DNA of 64,000 nt from Firmicutes bacterium UBA1702. Lineage in GTDB: Bacteria; Bacillota; Clostridia; Peptostreptococcales; Anaerovoracaceae. The stretch is from positions 1 to 64,000 of the forward strand of contig DCJK01000013.1 of assembly GCA_002320005.1 (NCBI GenBank). The letters are read 5' to 3'. The notes below the pieces were generated by a model. The model had not been told where the DNA came from and ran no database searches. It worked only from the letters and a program-made list of their open reading frames with translations. The stretch's first letter is position 1. Each line of letters starts with the position of its first letter. This document shows positions 1-8,647 of this stretch, piece after piece. Position numbers and translations under genes: made by a program.

Positions 1-204
1 AAGTCAGCAGAAGCCATAGTAGTGTGGAAGCTTCAGTAATGGAAGTGGAGCGAAGGGCTGAACAATTCAAGAGTCAAATGGACTTGCAAAAGTAAGTACT
101 CATGTCTGACGAGGAAGATAGTAGCGAAGACGTAACGGAGAGAAGCTTCCATAGGAGGTAGGATTTAGAGAGTGCGAAGCATAACGAAGAAAGGAGACAA
201 ATCT

Positions 205-1458
205 ATGTCACAACTGTTAGAGGAGATTCTCAGCAGAGAAAATATGAGACTTGCATACAAGAAGGTCAAAGCCAATAAGGGTGCAAGTGGAATCGATGGA
301 ATTAACATAGAGGAAATCGACGACTATCTCAAAGAAAACTGGGTAAATATCCGAGACAAAATCCGAGAGAGAAAGTACAAGCCAAAACCGGTAAGACGAG
401 TAGAAATACCAAAACCGGATGGAGGAGTACGAAATCTTGGAGTACCGACGGTAGTAGACAGAATCATCGAGCAGGCAATTGTGCAAAGACTGACGCCGAT
501 AGTTGAACCACACTTTAGTGAGTACAGCTATGGGTTCAGACCAAATCGCAGGGCTCAGCAGGCGATTGTGAAACTACTGGAATACTTCAATGATGGATAC
601 ACTTATGTAGTGGATATCGACCTCGAAAAGTTCTTCGACAATGTACCACAGGACAAACTTATGACATTAGTGGGGAAACTCATACAAGACCCTGATACCG
701 AATCACTCATTAGGAAGTACCTTAATGCAGGAGTAATGGTAAGGGGCAGATATGAAGAAACCAACAAAGGAACCCCGCAAGGTGGCAATCTTTCACCGCT
801 GTTAAGCAACATAATGCTTAATGAACTGGATAAGGAATTAGAAGCCAGAGGACTGCACTTTGTAAGATATGCAGATGACTGTGTGATAGCAGTAGGAAGT
901 AGTGCAGCAGCTAACAGAGTAATGCACACAATTACAAAGTGGATAGAGAAGAAGCTTGGGCTAAAAGTGAACGCAACCAAAACAAAGGTTACGACACCAA
1001 GCAAGCTGAAATATCTGGGTTTTGGATTCTGGAAAGGAACAGAGGGCTGGAAGGCAAGACCACACAAGGATTCAATTAAAAGGTTTGAAAGAAAGCTGAA
1101 ACAGCTGACGAAAAGAAGCTGGTCAGTGAGTATGGACTACAGAATTGAGAAACTCAATCAAGTCATACGTGGATGGATAAACTACTTCAGAATCGGAAGT
1201 ATGAAGAAAAACCTCATCAGAATAGATGAACATCTGCGTACAAGAATGAGAATTGTCATATGGAAACAGTGGAAGAAAAGTGGAAAACGCTATTGGGGAT
1301 TGAGAAAACTGGGAGCACCCGAATGGATGGCAAAACAGTCTGTTGGACTTGGAGACCACTATCAGGCGGTGGCAAAGACAACAGGACTACACCTCATTAG
1401 CAAAGAAATCCTCGCAAAGCGAGGACTTCTCAGTTGTTTAGATTATTATTTGAATTGA
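205..1458 (+). CDS. ltrA: Group II intron reverse transcriptase/maturase
   Basis: Multifunctional intron protein of 417 residues. It helps the intron RNA fold and splice, and copies it into DNA during retrohoming. Seen: reverse transcriptase blocks including YSYGFRPNRRAQQAI, the TPQGGNLSPLLSN block and the catalytic YADD motif, then a maturase (X) domain with GWINYFR. No C-terminal HNH endonuclease follows, so this is an endonuclease-minus type. I place the start at ATG 205 because AAGGAG lies 9-14 bases upstream; an in-frame GTG at 172 has no such site. Full length, no frameshift, so the intron may be active. Confidence 0.95.
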   Translation: MSQLLEEILSRENMRLAYKKVKANKGASGIDGINIEEIDDYLKENWVNIRDKIRERKYKPKPVRRVEIPKPDGGVRNLGVPTVVDRIIEQAIVQRLTPIVEPHFSEYSYGFRPNRRAQQAIVKLLEYFNDGYTYVVDIDLEKFFDNVPQDKLMTLVGKLIQDPDTESLIRKYLNAGVMVRGRYEETNKGTPQGGNLSPLLSNIMLNELDKELEARGLHFVRYADDCVIAVGSSAAANRVMHTITKWIEKKLGLKVNATKTKVTTPSKLKYLGFGFWKGTEGWKARPHKDSIKRFERKLKQLTKRSWSVSMDYRIEKLNQVIRGWINYFRIGSMKKNLIRIDEHLRTRMRIVIWKQWKKSGKRYWGLRKLGAPEWMAKQSVGLGDHYQAVAKTTGLHLISKEILAKRGLLSCLDYYLN

Positions 1459-1516
1459 ACCGCCGTATGCCGAACGGCACGTACGGTGGTGTGAAAGGGG
1501 CTACTAGTTAGCCCCT
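1459..1516 (+). ncRNA. Group II intron domains V and VI
   Basis: Catalytic core of the intron RNA. Seen: CCGCCGTATGCC pairs with GGCACGTACGGTGG around a GAAC loop, the compact bulged hairpin typical of domain V with a CGC-type catalytic triad. After a short linker, GGGGCTA pairs with TAGCCCC (1497-1515) as a domain VI-like stem. The hairpin starts directly after the maturase stop codon. I did not resolve the branch-point adenosine. Confidence 0.8.
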
Positions 1517-1631
1517 ATTCGATTGTATTGACTTAAAGAACAGTTTATAATAGAAAATCGGATTGTTGCCATAGAAAATACGATTGTTGTATGTTAAAAT
1601 ATATAATAACGGCAGACTTTCGGAGGCAAAA

Positions 1632-2360
1632 ATGCTCAGAGAAATCAAGAAAAAAATGGTGATACTTCAAAACAGAACCCCTTTTAACAGGGAGGTCAAG
1701 GAATATTTCGCCGGAATAGAAGAAGAAGACTGGATCTATAACAACATGAAAGCTGAGGGAAGCCCCCTGAGCAAAGGACAGGTGGAGAGCATACTCAGAG
1801 GCGATGTTCTGAGCAATGTCCCCATCGGCGAGCACCTCATGGCAGAGAGACTCCGAGTTCTTCTGAAAAAGCTCTGGAATTTTTCGGAAGAAAATATAGA
1901 TTATGGTCTCAGGCTGACTGAAGGCATATATTGCATTCTGTCAGGCAAGGACGAAGCTGAGTACAGAAAGCGCAGTATTCTTGTGAGAGAATGGGATTTT
2001 TCTCCTGCGCTGCCTGCGGACATACCGGGAGAAATGGAAAATTTCAAGCATCTGATGGGAGAGGCTCTCAGAATAGACGCTATGACAGAGGAATGCTTTG
2101 AATATGCCGCAAGACTGCAGCTGTGTCTTCTGAAGATATTGCCTTATGGTGAGGAGGATCGGCTTATGGCACGGGCAGTCACTACATATTATCTGATGTG
2201 CAAGGGATACCCGGCAGCGGCTCCTTATGTTAAAGAGCAGGAATATAACGCCATGGTGTCAGCATGCCTTAAGTCAGGTAACTGCAATGATTTAAAAGAT
2301 CCTTACAAGCAGGAGATACTGGCAAAACTGTCGCTCATGATGCAGTTGACCGCATTGTGA
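1632..2360 (+). CDS. Fic-like protein with degenerate active site
   Basis: 242-residue protein whose order of elements matches Fic AMP-transferases: an AEGSPLSKGQVESILRG segment (residues 41-57) like the Fic N-terminal (I)EGN..T...v helix, a YRKRSILV strand, and then the Fic core helix and loop. The 12-residue catalytic motif, normally HPFxxGNGRxxR, reads LPYGEEDRLMAR at residues 170-181. The catalytic His is Leu, the GNG anion hole is gone, and only Pro and the last Arg remain. A C-terminal EYNAMV..ACLKSG segment fits the family. ATG 1632 has GGAGG just upstream. AMP transfer is unlikely, so a binding or regulatory role is inferred. It sits 33 bases before the next gene. Confidence 0.6.
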   Translation: MLREIKKKMVILQNRTPFNREVKEYFAGIEEEDWIYNNMKAEGSPLSKGQVESILRGDVLSNVPIGEHLMAERLRVLLKKLWNFSEENIDYGLRLTEGIYCILSGKDEAEYRKRSILVREWDFSPALPADIPGEMENFKHLMGEALRIDAMTEECFEYAARLQLCLLKILPYGEEDRLMARAVTTYYLMCKGYPAAAPYVKEQEYNAMVSACLKSGNCNDLKDPYKQEILAKLSLMMQLTAL

Positions 2361-2393
2361 ACTTAATGTATTATAATCTGAGAGGAGGTAGAA

Positions 2394-3692
2394 ATGGCTG
2401 AAAAAAAGATAAACTTCAAAAGCAAGTATGTCAAGATGAGCCTTGCGATTTTCTGCGCGGGACTTGGACTGCTGTTATGCTATTACATCCTTTATAATAC
2501 AAACGATGTCAGAAACATTTTGTCGGAGATAAACAGCATATTGACGCCGTTTTATATGGGTATAATACTGGCATACCTTCTGTGTCCGATATATAATGTG
2601 ACTCTCAGATGTGTATACAGGAGAAACAGAGGACGGTTCAAAACCTATTCCAGGGACTACAAACTGGCGCGCCTTGTAGCCAGTCTTGTAACAATGCTGT
2701 TTCTGCTGGGAATATGCATTGGCTTTATAATGCTTATAGTGCCCGAACTCATAAACAGCATAGTAGGCCTGATAGGCGATATACCTGCATTCGTCGACAA
2801 GATATCTTCATGGATAGATAAGAATATAGTTGAAAATTACGAGATGGCCACTATGCTCCACGGCAAGGTCGACAGCATCTTTCAGAAGCTTCTGGAGTGG
2901 GGTCAGAAAAATGTTCTGCCGGGTGCAGAAGCTATCCTTTCAGGGGTTTCTGTAGGAATTGTAGGAACCTTCAGTGCAGTGATAAATATTTTTGTAGCAC
3001 TGGTGATATGTGTGTATATATTAAACAGTAAAGAAATCTTCCAGGCACAGGGCAAGAAACTGATACTGGCTGCCTTTTCAAAAAAGAAAGCAGATGAGAT
3101 TTTTGAGTTCGGCCGTATCTGCAATGATATTTTCGGCGGATTTATCAGCGGAAAGCTGATAGATTCCCTGATAATAGGCATAATATGCTTCGTTGCCATG
3201 AGTTTGCTGGGGCTTCCTATGGCAGTTCTCATCAGCGTTGTTGTAGGACTCACAAATATCATACCGTTCTTCGGGCCGTTTATCGGTGCCATTCCGTCCA
3301 TTATACTGCTGCTGTTTATTGATCCGTGGGCGGCTCTCAAGTTTGGAATTATGGTTATAGTTCTGCAGCAGATTGACGGAAACATAATAGGACCTAAGAT
3401 TTTAGGAAAGACTACCAAACTGGCAAGCTTTTGGGTGATGTTTGCCATACTGGTGGGAGGCGGTCTCTTCGGCTTTGCCGGAATGATTCTCGGTGTGCCT
3501 ACAATGGCGGTTATATATGTTTACCTTTCCAGGGTAATAAACGGACGGCTGCGCACGAAAGACATGCCTACGGGAACCGAAGTATACGAAGATTTCAGCA
3601 AGTACTGCATAGATAAGGAGGATATATTTGGAAAAGAAGCTTGCGTTCCTATTGGAGGAACTGAAAAGGAAACTCCGAAGCAGGAACATTGA
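2394..3692 (+). CDS. AI-2E family (PerM/YdiK-like) membrane protein
   Basis: 432-residue polytopic membrane protein of the AI-2E transporter (formerly UPF0118) superfamily. Members include proposed quorum-signal exporters and sodium/proton antiporters, so the substrate here is not known. Seen: two N-terminal membrane segments near residues 14-35 and 45-65, a soluble loop, then several hydrophobic segments with the family hallmarks GKLIDSLIIGIICF, the NIIPFFGPFIGAIPS loop and QQIDGNIIGPKILG. GAGGAGGT at 2381-2388 supports ATG 2394. The C-terminal 65 bases overlap murB, suggesting co-transcription. Confidence 0.9.
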   Translation: MAEKKINFKSKYVKMSLAIFCAGLGLLLCYYILYNTNDVRNILSEINSILTPFYMGIILAYLLCPIYNVTLRCVYRRNRGRFKTYSRDYKLARLVASLVTMLFLLGICIGFIMLIVPELINSIVGLIGDIPAFVDKISSWIDKNIVENYEMATMLHGKVDSIFQKLLEWGQKNVLPGAEAILSGVSVGIVGTFSAVINIFVALVICVYILNSKEIFQAQGKKLILAAFSKKKADEIFEFGRICNDIFGGFISGKLIDSLIIGIICFVAMSLLGLPMAVLISVVVGLTNIIPFFGPFIGAIPSIILLLFIDPWAALKFGIMVIVLQQIDGNIIGPKILGKTTKLASFWVMFAILVGGGLFGFAGMILGVPTMAVIYVYLSRVINGRLRTKDMPTGTEVYEDFSKYCIDKEDIFGKEACVPIGGTEKETPKQEH

Positions 3693-4578
3693 TATAGAAA
3701 TCCGGGAAAATGTACCCATGAGCAGATACACTTCTTTCAAGGCCGGAGGATGTGCCGCAGCCTTTGCAGAAGTGAACAGCAGCCGCAATCTGGCAGTTCT
3801 CCTCGAGACAGCGGTTCAGCTGGAAATACCTCATATGATTCTGGGAAACGGTTCCAACACTCTTTTCAGAGACAGTGGGTATGAAGGCCTTGTTATCAAG
3901 CCGGGAACCGGCATGGACTATGTGAATATAAGGCCGTCAGAAGACAAAGGGGAAACTTTTCAAGTCAGATGCGGAGTATCCGTGCTCCTTTCTGTTCTTG
4001 CACGGAGTATTCTTGCAGAAAGCCTCACAGGTTTTGAGTTCGCCAGCGGAATTCCGGGAAGTCTCGGGGGAGCGCTTTTTATGAATGCAGGAGCCTACGG
4101 AGGAGAGATGAAGCAGGTGGTAAAGTGGGTAAGAGCCATATCACCTGACGGAAAAGAAGAAAAAATTTTTACCAATGAAGAGATGAAATTCGGATACAGG
4201 CATAGCGTTCTGGAGGATAACGGATATATCGCCGTGGAAGCAATGCTTGAACTCAGGAAGGGAAACCGGGACGAAATTGCAGCTCAGATGAAAGAACTTG
4301 CAGCCAGACGCAATTCCAAACAGCCGGTGAACTTTCCTTCGGCGGGCAGCACCTTCAAAAGACCTCCGGGATATTTTGCCGGAAAACTTATTGAAGATGC
4401 GGGGCTCAAAGGTGTCAGCGTGGGAGGAGCGCAGGTGTCGGTTCTTCACAGCGGCTTTATAATTAACAAAGACAACGCCTCGGCAGAGGATATTCTGCAG
4501 CTTATAACGCTGGTGCAGAATACCGTGTATGACAAATTCGGAGTAATGCTGGAACCGGAGGTACGAATAATTGGATAA
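3628..4578 (+). CDS. murB: UDP-N-acetylenolpyruvoylglucosamine reductase
   Basis: FAD enzyme that reduces UDP-GlcNAc-enolpyruvate to UDP-MurNAc with NADPH, the second committed step of cytoplasmic peptidoglycan precursor synthesis. Seen: the FAD domain with GNGSNTLFRD and the GIPGSLGGALFMNAGAYGGEM pyrophosphate loop, the substrate motif FGYRHSVL, and SAGSTFKRPPG with the serine that protonates the intermediate. 316 residues, normal for the short class. The start is TTG 3628 with AAGGAGG at 3615-3621; the gene begins inside the previous one and ends 8 bases into the PHP gene. murB, PHP and rapZ in this order is common in Clostridia. Confidence 0.97.
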   Translation: MEKKLAFLLEELKRKLRSRNIDIEIRENVPMSRYTSFKAGGCAAAFAEVNSSRNLAVLLETAVQLEIPHMILGNGSNTLFRDSGYEGLVIKPGTGMDYVNIRPSEDKGETFQVRCGVSVLLSVLARSILAESLTGFEFASGIPGSLGGALFMNAGAYGGEMKQVVKWVRAISPDGKEEKIFTNEEMKFGYRHSVLEDNGYIAVEAMLELRKGNRDEIAAQMKELAARRNSKQPVNFPSAGSTFKRPPGYFAGKLIEDAGLKGVSVGGAQVSVLHSGFIINKDNASAEDILQLITLVQNTVYDKFGVMLEPEVRIIG

Positions 4579-5341
4579 AAGCAGCTATCATGGTAAATTT
4601 GAGAAAATAATTTCAAAATACAGGATGGTCTATGACCATCATACCCATACCATATATTCTCACGGAAAGGGAAGTATAGAAGACAATGTAAGGGTTGCAG
4701 CAGCCAGAGGACTCAAATCTGTTGCTGTCACCGACCACGGTCCGGGACACCTGACCTACGGACTTAAAACGGAAAAGCTACCTGAAATGCGGCGTGAGAT
4801 AGCGAGACTCAAGACAGTCTACCCTCAGGTGGAGGTTCTTCTGGGTGTTGAAGCCAATACCATCAGGGTGGAACCCTATCTTGATGTCCATGAAGAAAAC
4901 CTGAAGGAGTTTGATATAATCCTTGCAGGATATCATTTCGGCATACTTAAAGCCGGCATGATTCCAAATTATATAAGCAGCCACACCGGGCTGATGTCAG
5001 GCAGCAACTCAGGTCTTCTGGTTCGCAATACGGATATGATACTGAAAGCGCTTTATGAGAATCCGGTGGATATACTGACTCATCCCGGCGACAAGGGGCC
5101 TTTTGACATAGAAGACATAGCCAGAGCCTGCAGCGATACAGACACTCTCATTGAGATAAATGCCAAGCACAGACATCTGACAGCGGATGAAATAAAGATT
5201 GCCGCAAGACACGATGTAAAATTTGTAATAGGAAGCGATGCTCATATACCCGAAAATGTAGGAGCCTTTGAGGAACCTCTGGCCAGGGCTCTGGAAGCAG
5301 GGCTTGAGCCGGAGCGGATAGTTAATATCGAAAGGATATAG
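4571..5341 (+). CDS. PHP-domain phosphoesterase
   Basis: 256-residue stand-alone PHP metal-dependent phosphoesterase, YcdX-like. Seen: DHHTHTIYSHGKGS near the N-terminus and VTDHGPGH, two metal-binding motifs; a LLGVEAN glutamate; DILTHPGD; and a C-terminal GSDAHIPENVG motif, which together form the trinuclear metal site. The substrate is not known; phosphorylated sugars, nucleotides or histidinol phosphate are possible from the family. The start is TTG 4571, overlapping the murB stop by 8 bases, so translation is probably coupled. Confidence 0.9.
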   Translation: MDKSSYHGKFEKIISKYRMVYDHHTHTIYSHGKGSIEDNVRVAAARGLKSVAVTDHGPGHLTYGLKTEKLPEMRREIARLKTVYPQVEVLLGVEANTIRVEPYLDVHEENLKEFDIILAGYHFGILKAGMIPNYISSHTGLMSGSNSGLLVRNTDMILKALYENPVDILTHPGDKGPFDIEDIARACSDTDTLIEINAKHRHLTADEIKIAARHDVKFVIGSDAHIPENVGAFEEPLARALEAGLEPERIVNIERI

Positions 5342-5353
5342 AAGGATACAATC

Positions 5354-6208
5354 ATGATGGAAGTTGTGATTATCACAGGATTGTCGGGAGCCGGAAAAAC
5401 CAAGGCTGCCGACTGGTTTGAGGATAAGGGATATTATTGTATTGATAATATGCCTCCTGCCCTGATAAAAAATTTCATAGAGCTGGCCATGACCGGCAAG
5501 CGAAAAATAGAAAAGGCAGCCTTTGTAGTTGATATCAGGGGAGGCCAGTTTTTCGGCGACCTTAAAGAGATGATTACGGCGCTGTCTGCGGATGCCAATA
5601 TTGACTTCAAAATAGTGTTTATAGAGGCTTCCGACGAGGCTCTGATTAGAAGATTCAACGAAGTGAGACGAAGCCATCCGCTGTCTTCAGCCATTATAAC
5701 AAGAGACATAATACAGGCAGAGAGAACGCAGCTTGAAGAACTGAGAAGCAATGCTCATTTTATCATAGATACCTCCAACCTGAAGGTTGCTGAGCTCAAC
5801 GCGGAGCTGGACAAGCTTTTCGTCAGCAAAACAAAGAAGGACAGCTTCGGGCTCAACTTTATGTCCTTCGGATATAAGCACGGGATTCCCACAGAAGCTG
5901 ACTGGGTAATAGATGTGAGGTTTATACCGAACCCGTACTATGTATCCAGCCTTAAGAAACTCACCGGGAACAACAAAAAAGTTGCTCAGTATGTACTCAA
6001 GCAGGATATAACCAAGGAATTTATAAACAGGCTTCAGGAGATAATCACCAGGCTGGTGCCGTGTTACATTAAGGAGGGAAAATACAATCTCACCATTGCC
6101 TTCGGATGTACCGGAGGCCAGCATAGATCCGTTACTCTGGCAAATGAGTTTTACAAAATTTTTAGCGCTCAAGGATGGCGTGTTACACTTGAACATAGGG
6201 AATTATAA
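5354..6208 (+). CDS. rapZ: RNase adapter / nucleotide-binding protein RapZ (YvcJ)
   Basis: P-loop nucleotide-binding protein of 284 residues. In enterobacteria RapZ brings RNase E to the GlmZ RNA to tune GlmS; in Firmicutes YvcJ has a GTPase role linked to competence and wall metabolism. Seen: Walker A GLSGAGKT at the N-terminus, DVRGG, the NEVRRSHPL segment, and the conserved C-terminal domain with IDVRFIPNPYY and CTGGQHRSV. ATG 5354 or ATG 5357 could both be the start. Last gene of the murB cluster. The yvcK gene that usually follows is absent, and whiA lies 27.5 kb away. Confidence 0.96.
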   Translation: MMEVVIITGLSGAGKTKAADWFEDKGYYCIDNMPPALIKNFIELAMTGKRKIEKAAFVVDIRGGQFFGDLKEMITALSADANIDFKIVFIEASDEALIRRFNEVRRSHPLSSAIITRDIIQAERTQLEELRSNAHFIIDTSNLKVAELNAELDKLFVSKTKKDSFGLNFMSFGYKHGIPTEADWVIDVRFIPNPYYVSSLKKLTGNNKKVAQYVLKQDITKEFINRLQEIITRLVPCYIKEGKYNLTIAFGCTGGQHRSVTLANEFYKIFSAQGWRVTLEHREL

Positions 6209-6258
6209 TGGTATAATAATAGGAGTGTATTATTTCATGAGGAATAAAGGAGATAAAA

Positions 6259-7089
6259 ATGGACAAATTAATCATCAGTGCATGCATTTGCGGTGCAGAA
6301 GTAACTAAAGAACAGAACCCTAACGTGCCTTATACAGTAGAGGAAATCGTCAGAGAAGCAAAATCTGCTTACGATGCAGGAGCATCCCTGATTCACCTTC
6401 ACGTAAGGTGGGATGATGGTACTCCTACACAGGACAAAGGCAGATTCCAGGAATGTATCGATGCCATCAGAAAAGAATGTCCTGATGCAATCATCCAGCC
6501 TTCAACAGGCGGAGCAGTAGGCATGACAGACCTGGAGAGATTACAGTCAACAGAAGTTGTACCTACTCCTGAAATGGCTACTCTGGACTGCGGCACCTGC
6601 AACTTCGGCGGAGATGAAATTTTCGTAAATACCGATAACACTATCGTTAACTTTGCAAAGATCATGCAGGAAAGAGGAATCAAACCTGAATGCGAAGTTT
6701 TCGATAAGGGAATGATCGATATCGCAATGAAGACAGCTTACAAGAAGGGCTACCTTGTAAAGCCTATCCACTGGGATTTCGTACTGGGTGTGCAGATGTC
6801 AGCTACAATCAGAGACCTGGTATACATGGTTGAATCCATTCCGGAAGGTTCAACATGGACTGCAACAGGCCTGGGCAAGAACGCATGGCATATTGCGGCA
6901 GCTACAATCTGCTTAGGCGGACATGTAAGAGTAGGTTTCGAAGATAACCTCTACATGGAAAAAGGCGTTCTGGCAGAATCCAACGGCCAGATGGTAGAAA
7001 AGGTTGTTCAGCTTGCAAAACTGCTGGGAAGAGAAGTTGCAACTCCTGCAGAAGCAAGAGAAATTCTCGGATTAGCTCCACTGAAATAA
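6259..7089 (+). CDS. kce: 3-keto-5-aminohexanoate cleavage enzyme (BKACE family)
   Basis: 276-residue zinc enzyme that condenses 3-keto-5-aminohexanoate with acetyl-CoA to give acetoacetate and 3-aminobutyryl-CoA in anaerobic lysine fermentation. Seen: the HLHVRWDDGT zinc motif, QPSTGGAVGMTDLERLQ, a MATLDCGTCNFGGDEIF block, an EVFDKGMID segment and GGHVRVGFEDN near the C-terminus. These closely resemble the characterised Kce subgroup, but other BKACE members act on other beta-keto acids. AAGGAG at 6247-6252 supports ATG 6259. TATAAT-like sequences upstream and strong hairpins downstream suggest a single-gene transcript. No other lysine-pathway gene is in the window. Confidence 0.88.
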   Translation: MDKLIISACICGAEVTKEQNPNVPYTVEEIVREAKSAYDAGASLIHLHVRWDDGTPTQDKGRFQECIDAIRKECPDAIIQPSTGGAVGMTDLERLQSTEVVPTPEMATLDCGTCNFGGDEIFVNTDNTIVNFAKIMQERGIKPECEVFDKGMIDIAMKTAYKKGYLVKPIHWDFVLGVQMSATIRDLVYMVESIPEGSTWTATGLGKNAWHIAAATICLGGHVRVGFEDNLYMEKGVLAESNGQMVEKVVQLAKLLGREVATPAEAREILGLAPLK

Positions 7090-7107
7090 AACTACATTAC
7101 ATAAAAC

Positions 7108-7139
7108 AAAACAGACGGTCTCGCGAGACCGTCTGTTTT
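7108..7139. terminator. Bidirectional rho-independent terminator after kce
   Basis: A perfect 32-base palindrome with arms starting AAAACAGACGGTCTCG and ending TTTT on both strands. It lies between the convergent kce and MFS genes and can stop transcripts from both sides. Its outer arm resembles the split terminator at 15778/33573. Confidence 0.9.
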
Positions 7140-7174
7140 ACTGTCCATGCCGGAAAAGTAAACAGGAACATACT

Positions 7175-7206
7175 AAAAAACAGAGAACTCAAGCTCTCTG
7201 TTTTTT
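7175..7206. terminator. Second bidirectional terminator
   Basis: AAAAAACAGAGA pairs with TCTCTGTTTTTT around an 8-base loop. It is the second of at least two hairpins in the 239-base convergent gap. GGGGCTCGTAAGCCCC at about 7260-7275 forms a further short stem. I see no gene in 7090-7328. Confidence 0.85.
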
Positions 7207-7328
7207 ATCTGATACCGGTTCCGCCTCAACATTGGCATGGAGCCGGTTTGTTTTCTGTGGGGCTCGTAAGCCCCGCCGGACTCGCCGCTTAAACGGAGAA
7301 CCCGTGCGGTTTGTGATTGTGTGTGTAT

Positions 7329-8606
7329 CTACTCTGCTTCGGCAGGAGCAGTCTCCTTGGAAGCATTGAGAGTCTTGACTTTTTTGGCAAGAGTCAGGGA
7401 GAGAACTACAGCCAGTACGCAGCAGATTCCAAAGAAGATGAACATTCTGAAGTATCCGGCTTCTTCACCCAGATTGTCAAGCCAGCTTCCTATCATCGCA
7501 GGAACGAAAAGGTCAGGCAGGTAGATTACCATAGAAGCAAGACCGATGGCTGTTGCTGCATAAGAGATAGGGATGTTGATTTCGTTGAGGATTGACCACA
7601 TTACACCGTAGAGCATCATAGCAAAAGCAGAAGCCAGCAGTGAAATGATGATGGCGATTGTAACGCTTCCTTCGCCTGCAGGGATCTGGGTTGTAATGAA
7701 GAACAAAGCGCCCAGAACGATGAATCCGTAGCCGTAAAGCTTTAATGTGGATTTCAGCAGTTTATCTGCAATATAACCTCCCAGAGGAGACAGGAAGTAG
7801 AAAACATATCCTCTGATGATTCCCAGGAAAGCGGAATCAGATACATCCATGCCTACCTGAGATGACAGGTAAGGAGTAAAGTATGTAACGTTGCTGTAGA
7901 TTGTATAAATCAGGAACATGATGATGGATGCCCACCAGAGGTAAGGGTTTCTGATGGCTTTGCCCACATCACTTAATTTGAAGCGATCTTCTTCTGCAAG
8001 CTCACCCATGGCAGTAGCGTCTTCCTTGAAGGTTATCTGAACCAGGATACCTGCCAGAATAACTGCAACAGACATGGCGATGATTGTCTTGAACATGGCA
8101 TCATGAGCGTTTTCTGTGGATGCATATAATGCCCAGAAGATGATGCTGCAAACCAGACTGATAACTGAGCCGAGAGCATAATACCAGCCGTAGGTGGAAC
8201 CTGAGTCCTCTTTACCGCCCAGCAGTCTGAGACCCTTGTTGAGGGCTGTCCAGAAAACAAAGCTGGTAGTCACGGCAAACAGGAAAAACACTATGAGTGC
8301 AGTGATGTAATTCATGGAAAATGCCATTATGAATCCCAGAATACCTGTTCCGAAGAGGGAAAGCACAAGCATTTTCTTGGTTGAGAATTTGTCGGCCATG
8401 ATACCGCCCGGGATATAGAGAATGAGGCAGCCTATAGCATAGGCAGAAAGCAGGAATCCGGCCTGTGCATTGGTCATATCAAACGCAGGAAGGAGCTTGT
8501 CATAATAAACATACTTTATGTAAGGTAGTTCATAGATTACACTGCCTGCAATTGAGAATGATATGATGGCCAAAAATGTCTTAAGACTTAAATGTGATTT
8601 TTTCAT
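7329..8606 (-). CDS. MFS transporter
   Basis: 425-residue major facilitator superfamily carrier with about 12 hydrophobic segments. Seen: GGIMADKFSTKKML between segments 2 and 3, matching the MFS signature loop, a central hydrophilic linker (ATAMGELAEEDRFKLSD) and a matching GGYIADKLLKS loop in the second half. The substrate cannot be read from the sequence; the protein resembles the second MFS carrier at 11752-13005 and both lie near peptide or amino-acid genes. GGAGA just upstream of the start supports ATG 8606. The YitT gene lies upstream in the same direction with a 41-base gap, so an operon is likely. Confidence 0.9.
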   Translation of the reverse strand: MKKSHLSLKTFLAIISFSIAGSVIYELPYIKYVYYDKLLPAFDMTNAQAGFLLSAYAIGCLILYIPGGIMADKFSTKKMLVLSLFGTGILGFIMAFSMNYITALIVFFLFAVTTSFVFWTALNKGLRLLGGKEDSGSTYGWYYALGSVISLVCSIIFWALYASTENAHDAMFKTIIAMSVAVILAGILVQITFKEDATAMGELAEEDRFKLSDVGKAIRNPYLWWASIIMFLIYTIYSNVTYFTPYLSSQVGMDVSDSAFLGIIRGYVFYFLSPLGGYIADKLLKSTLKLYGYGFIVLGALFFITTQIPAGEGSVTIAIIISLLASAFAMMLYGVMWSILNEINIPISYAATAIGLASMVIYLPDLFVPAMIGSWLDNLGEEAGYFRMFIFFGICCVLAVVLSLTLAKKVKTLNASKETAPAEAE

Positions 8607-8647
8607 ATCTGTCTCCTTTTCATGATTTCTAAAAGTAATAACTGTAT

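Larger units (their letters stand above)
1..1523 (+). mobile_element. Group II intron, 3' part (5' end outside window)
   Basis: This is a retroelement made of a catalytic RNA with a reverse transcriptase/maturase encoded in domain IV. Seen: an intact maturase gene at 205-1458, then a domain V hairpin and a domain VI-like hairpin (1459-1516), the standard 3' end of a group II intron. The 5' splice site and most of domains I-III lie left of position 1; bases 1-204 hold only the end of the 5' RNA and the maturase ribosome site. The 3' boundary near 1523 is inferred from the usual short tail after domain VI and is uncertain by a few bases. Confidence 0.85.
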
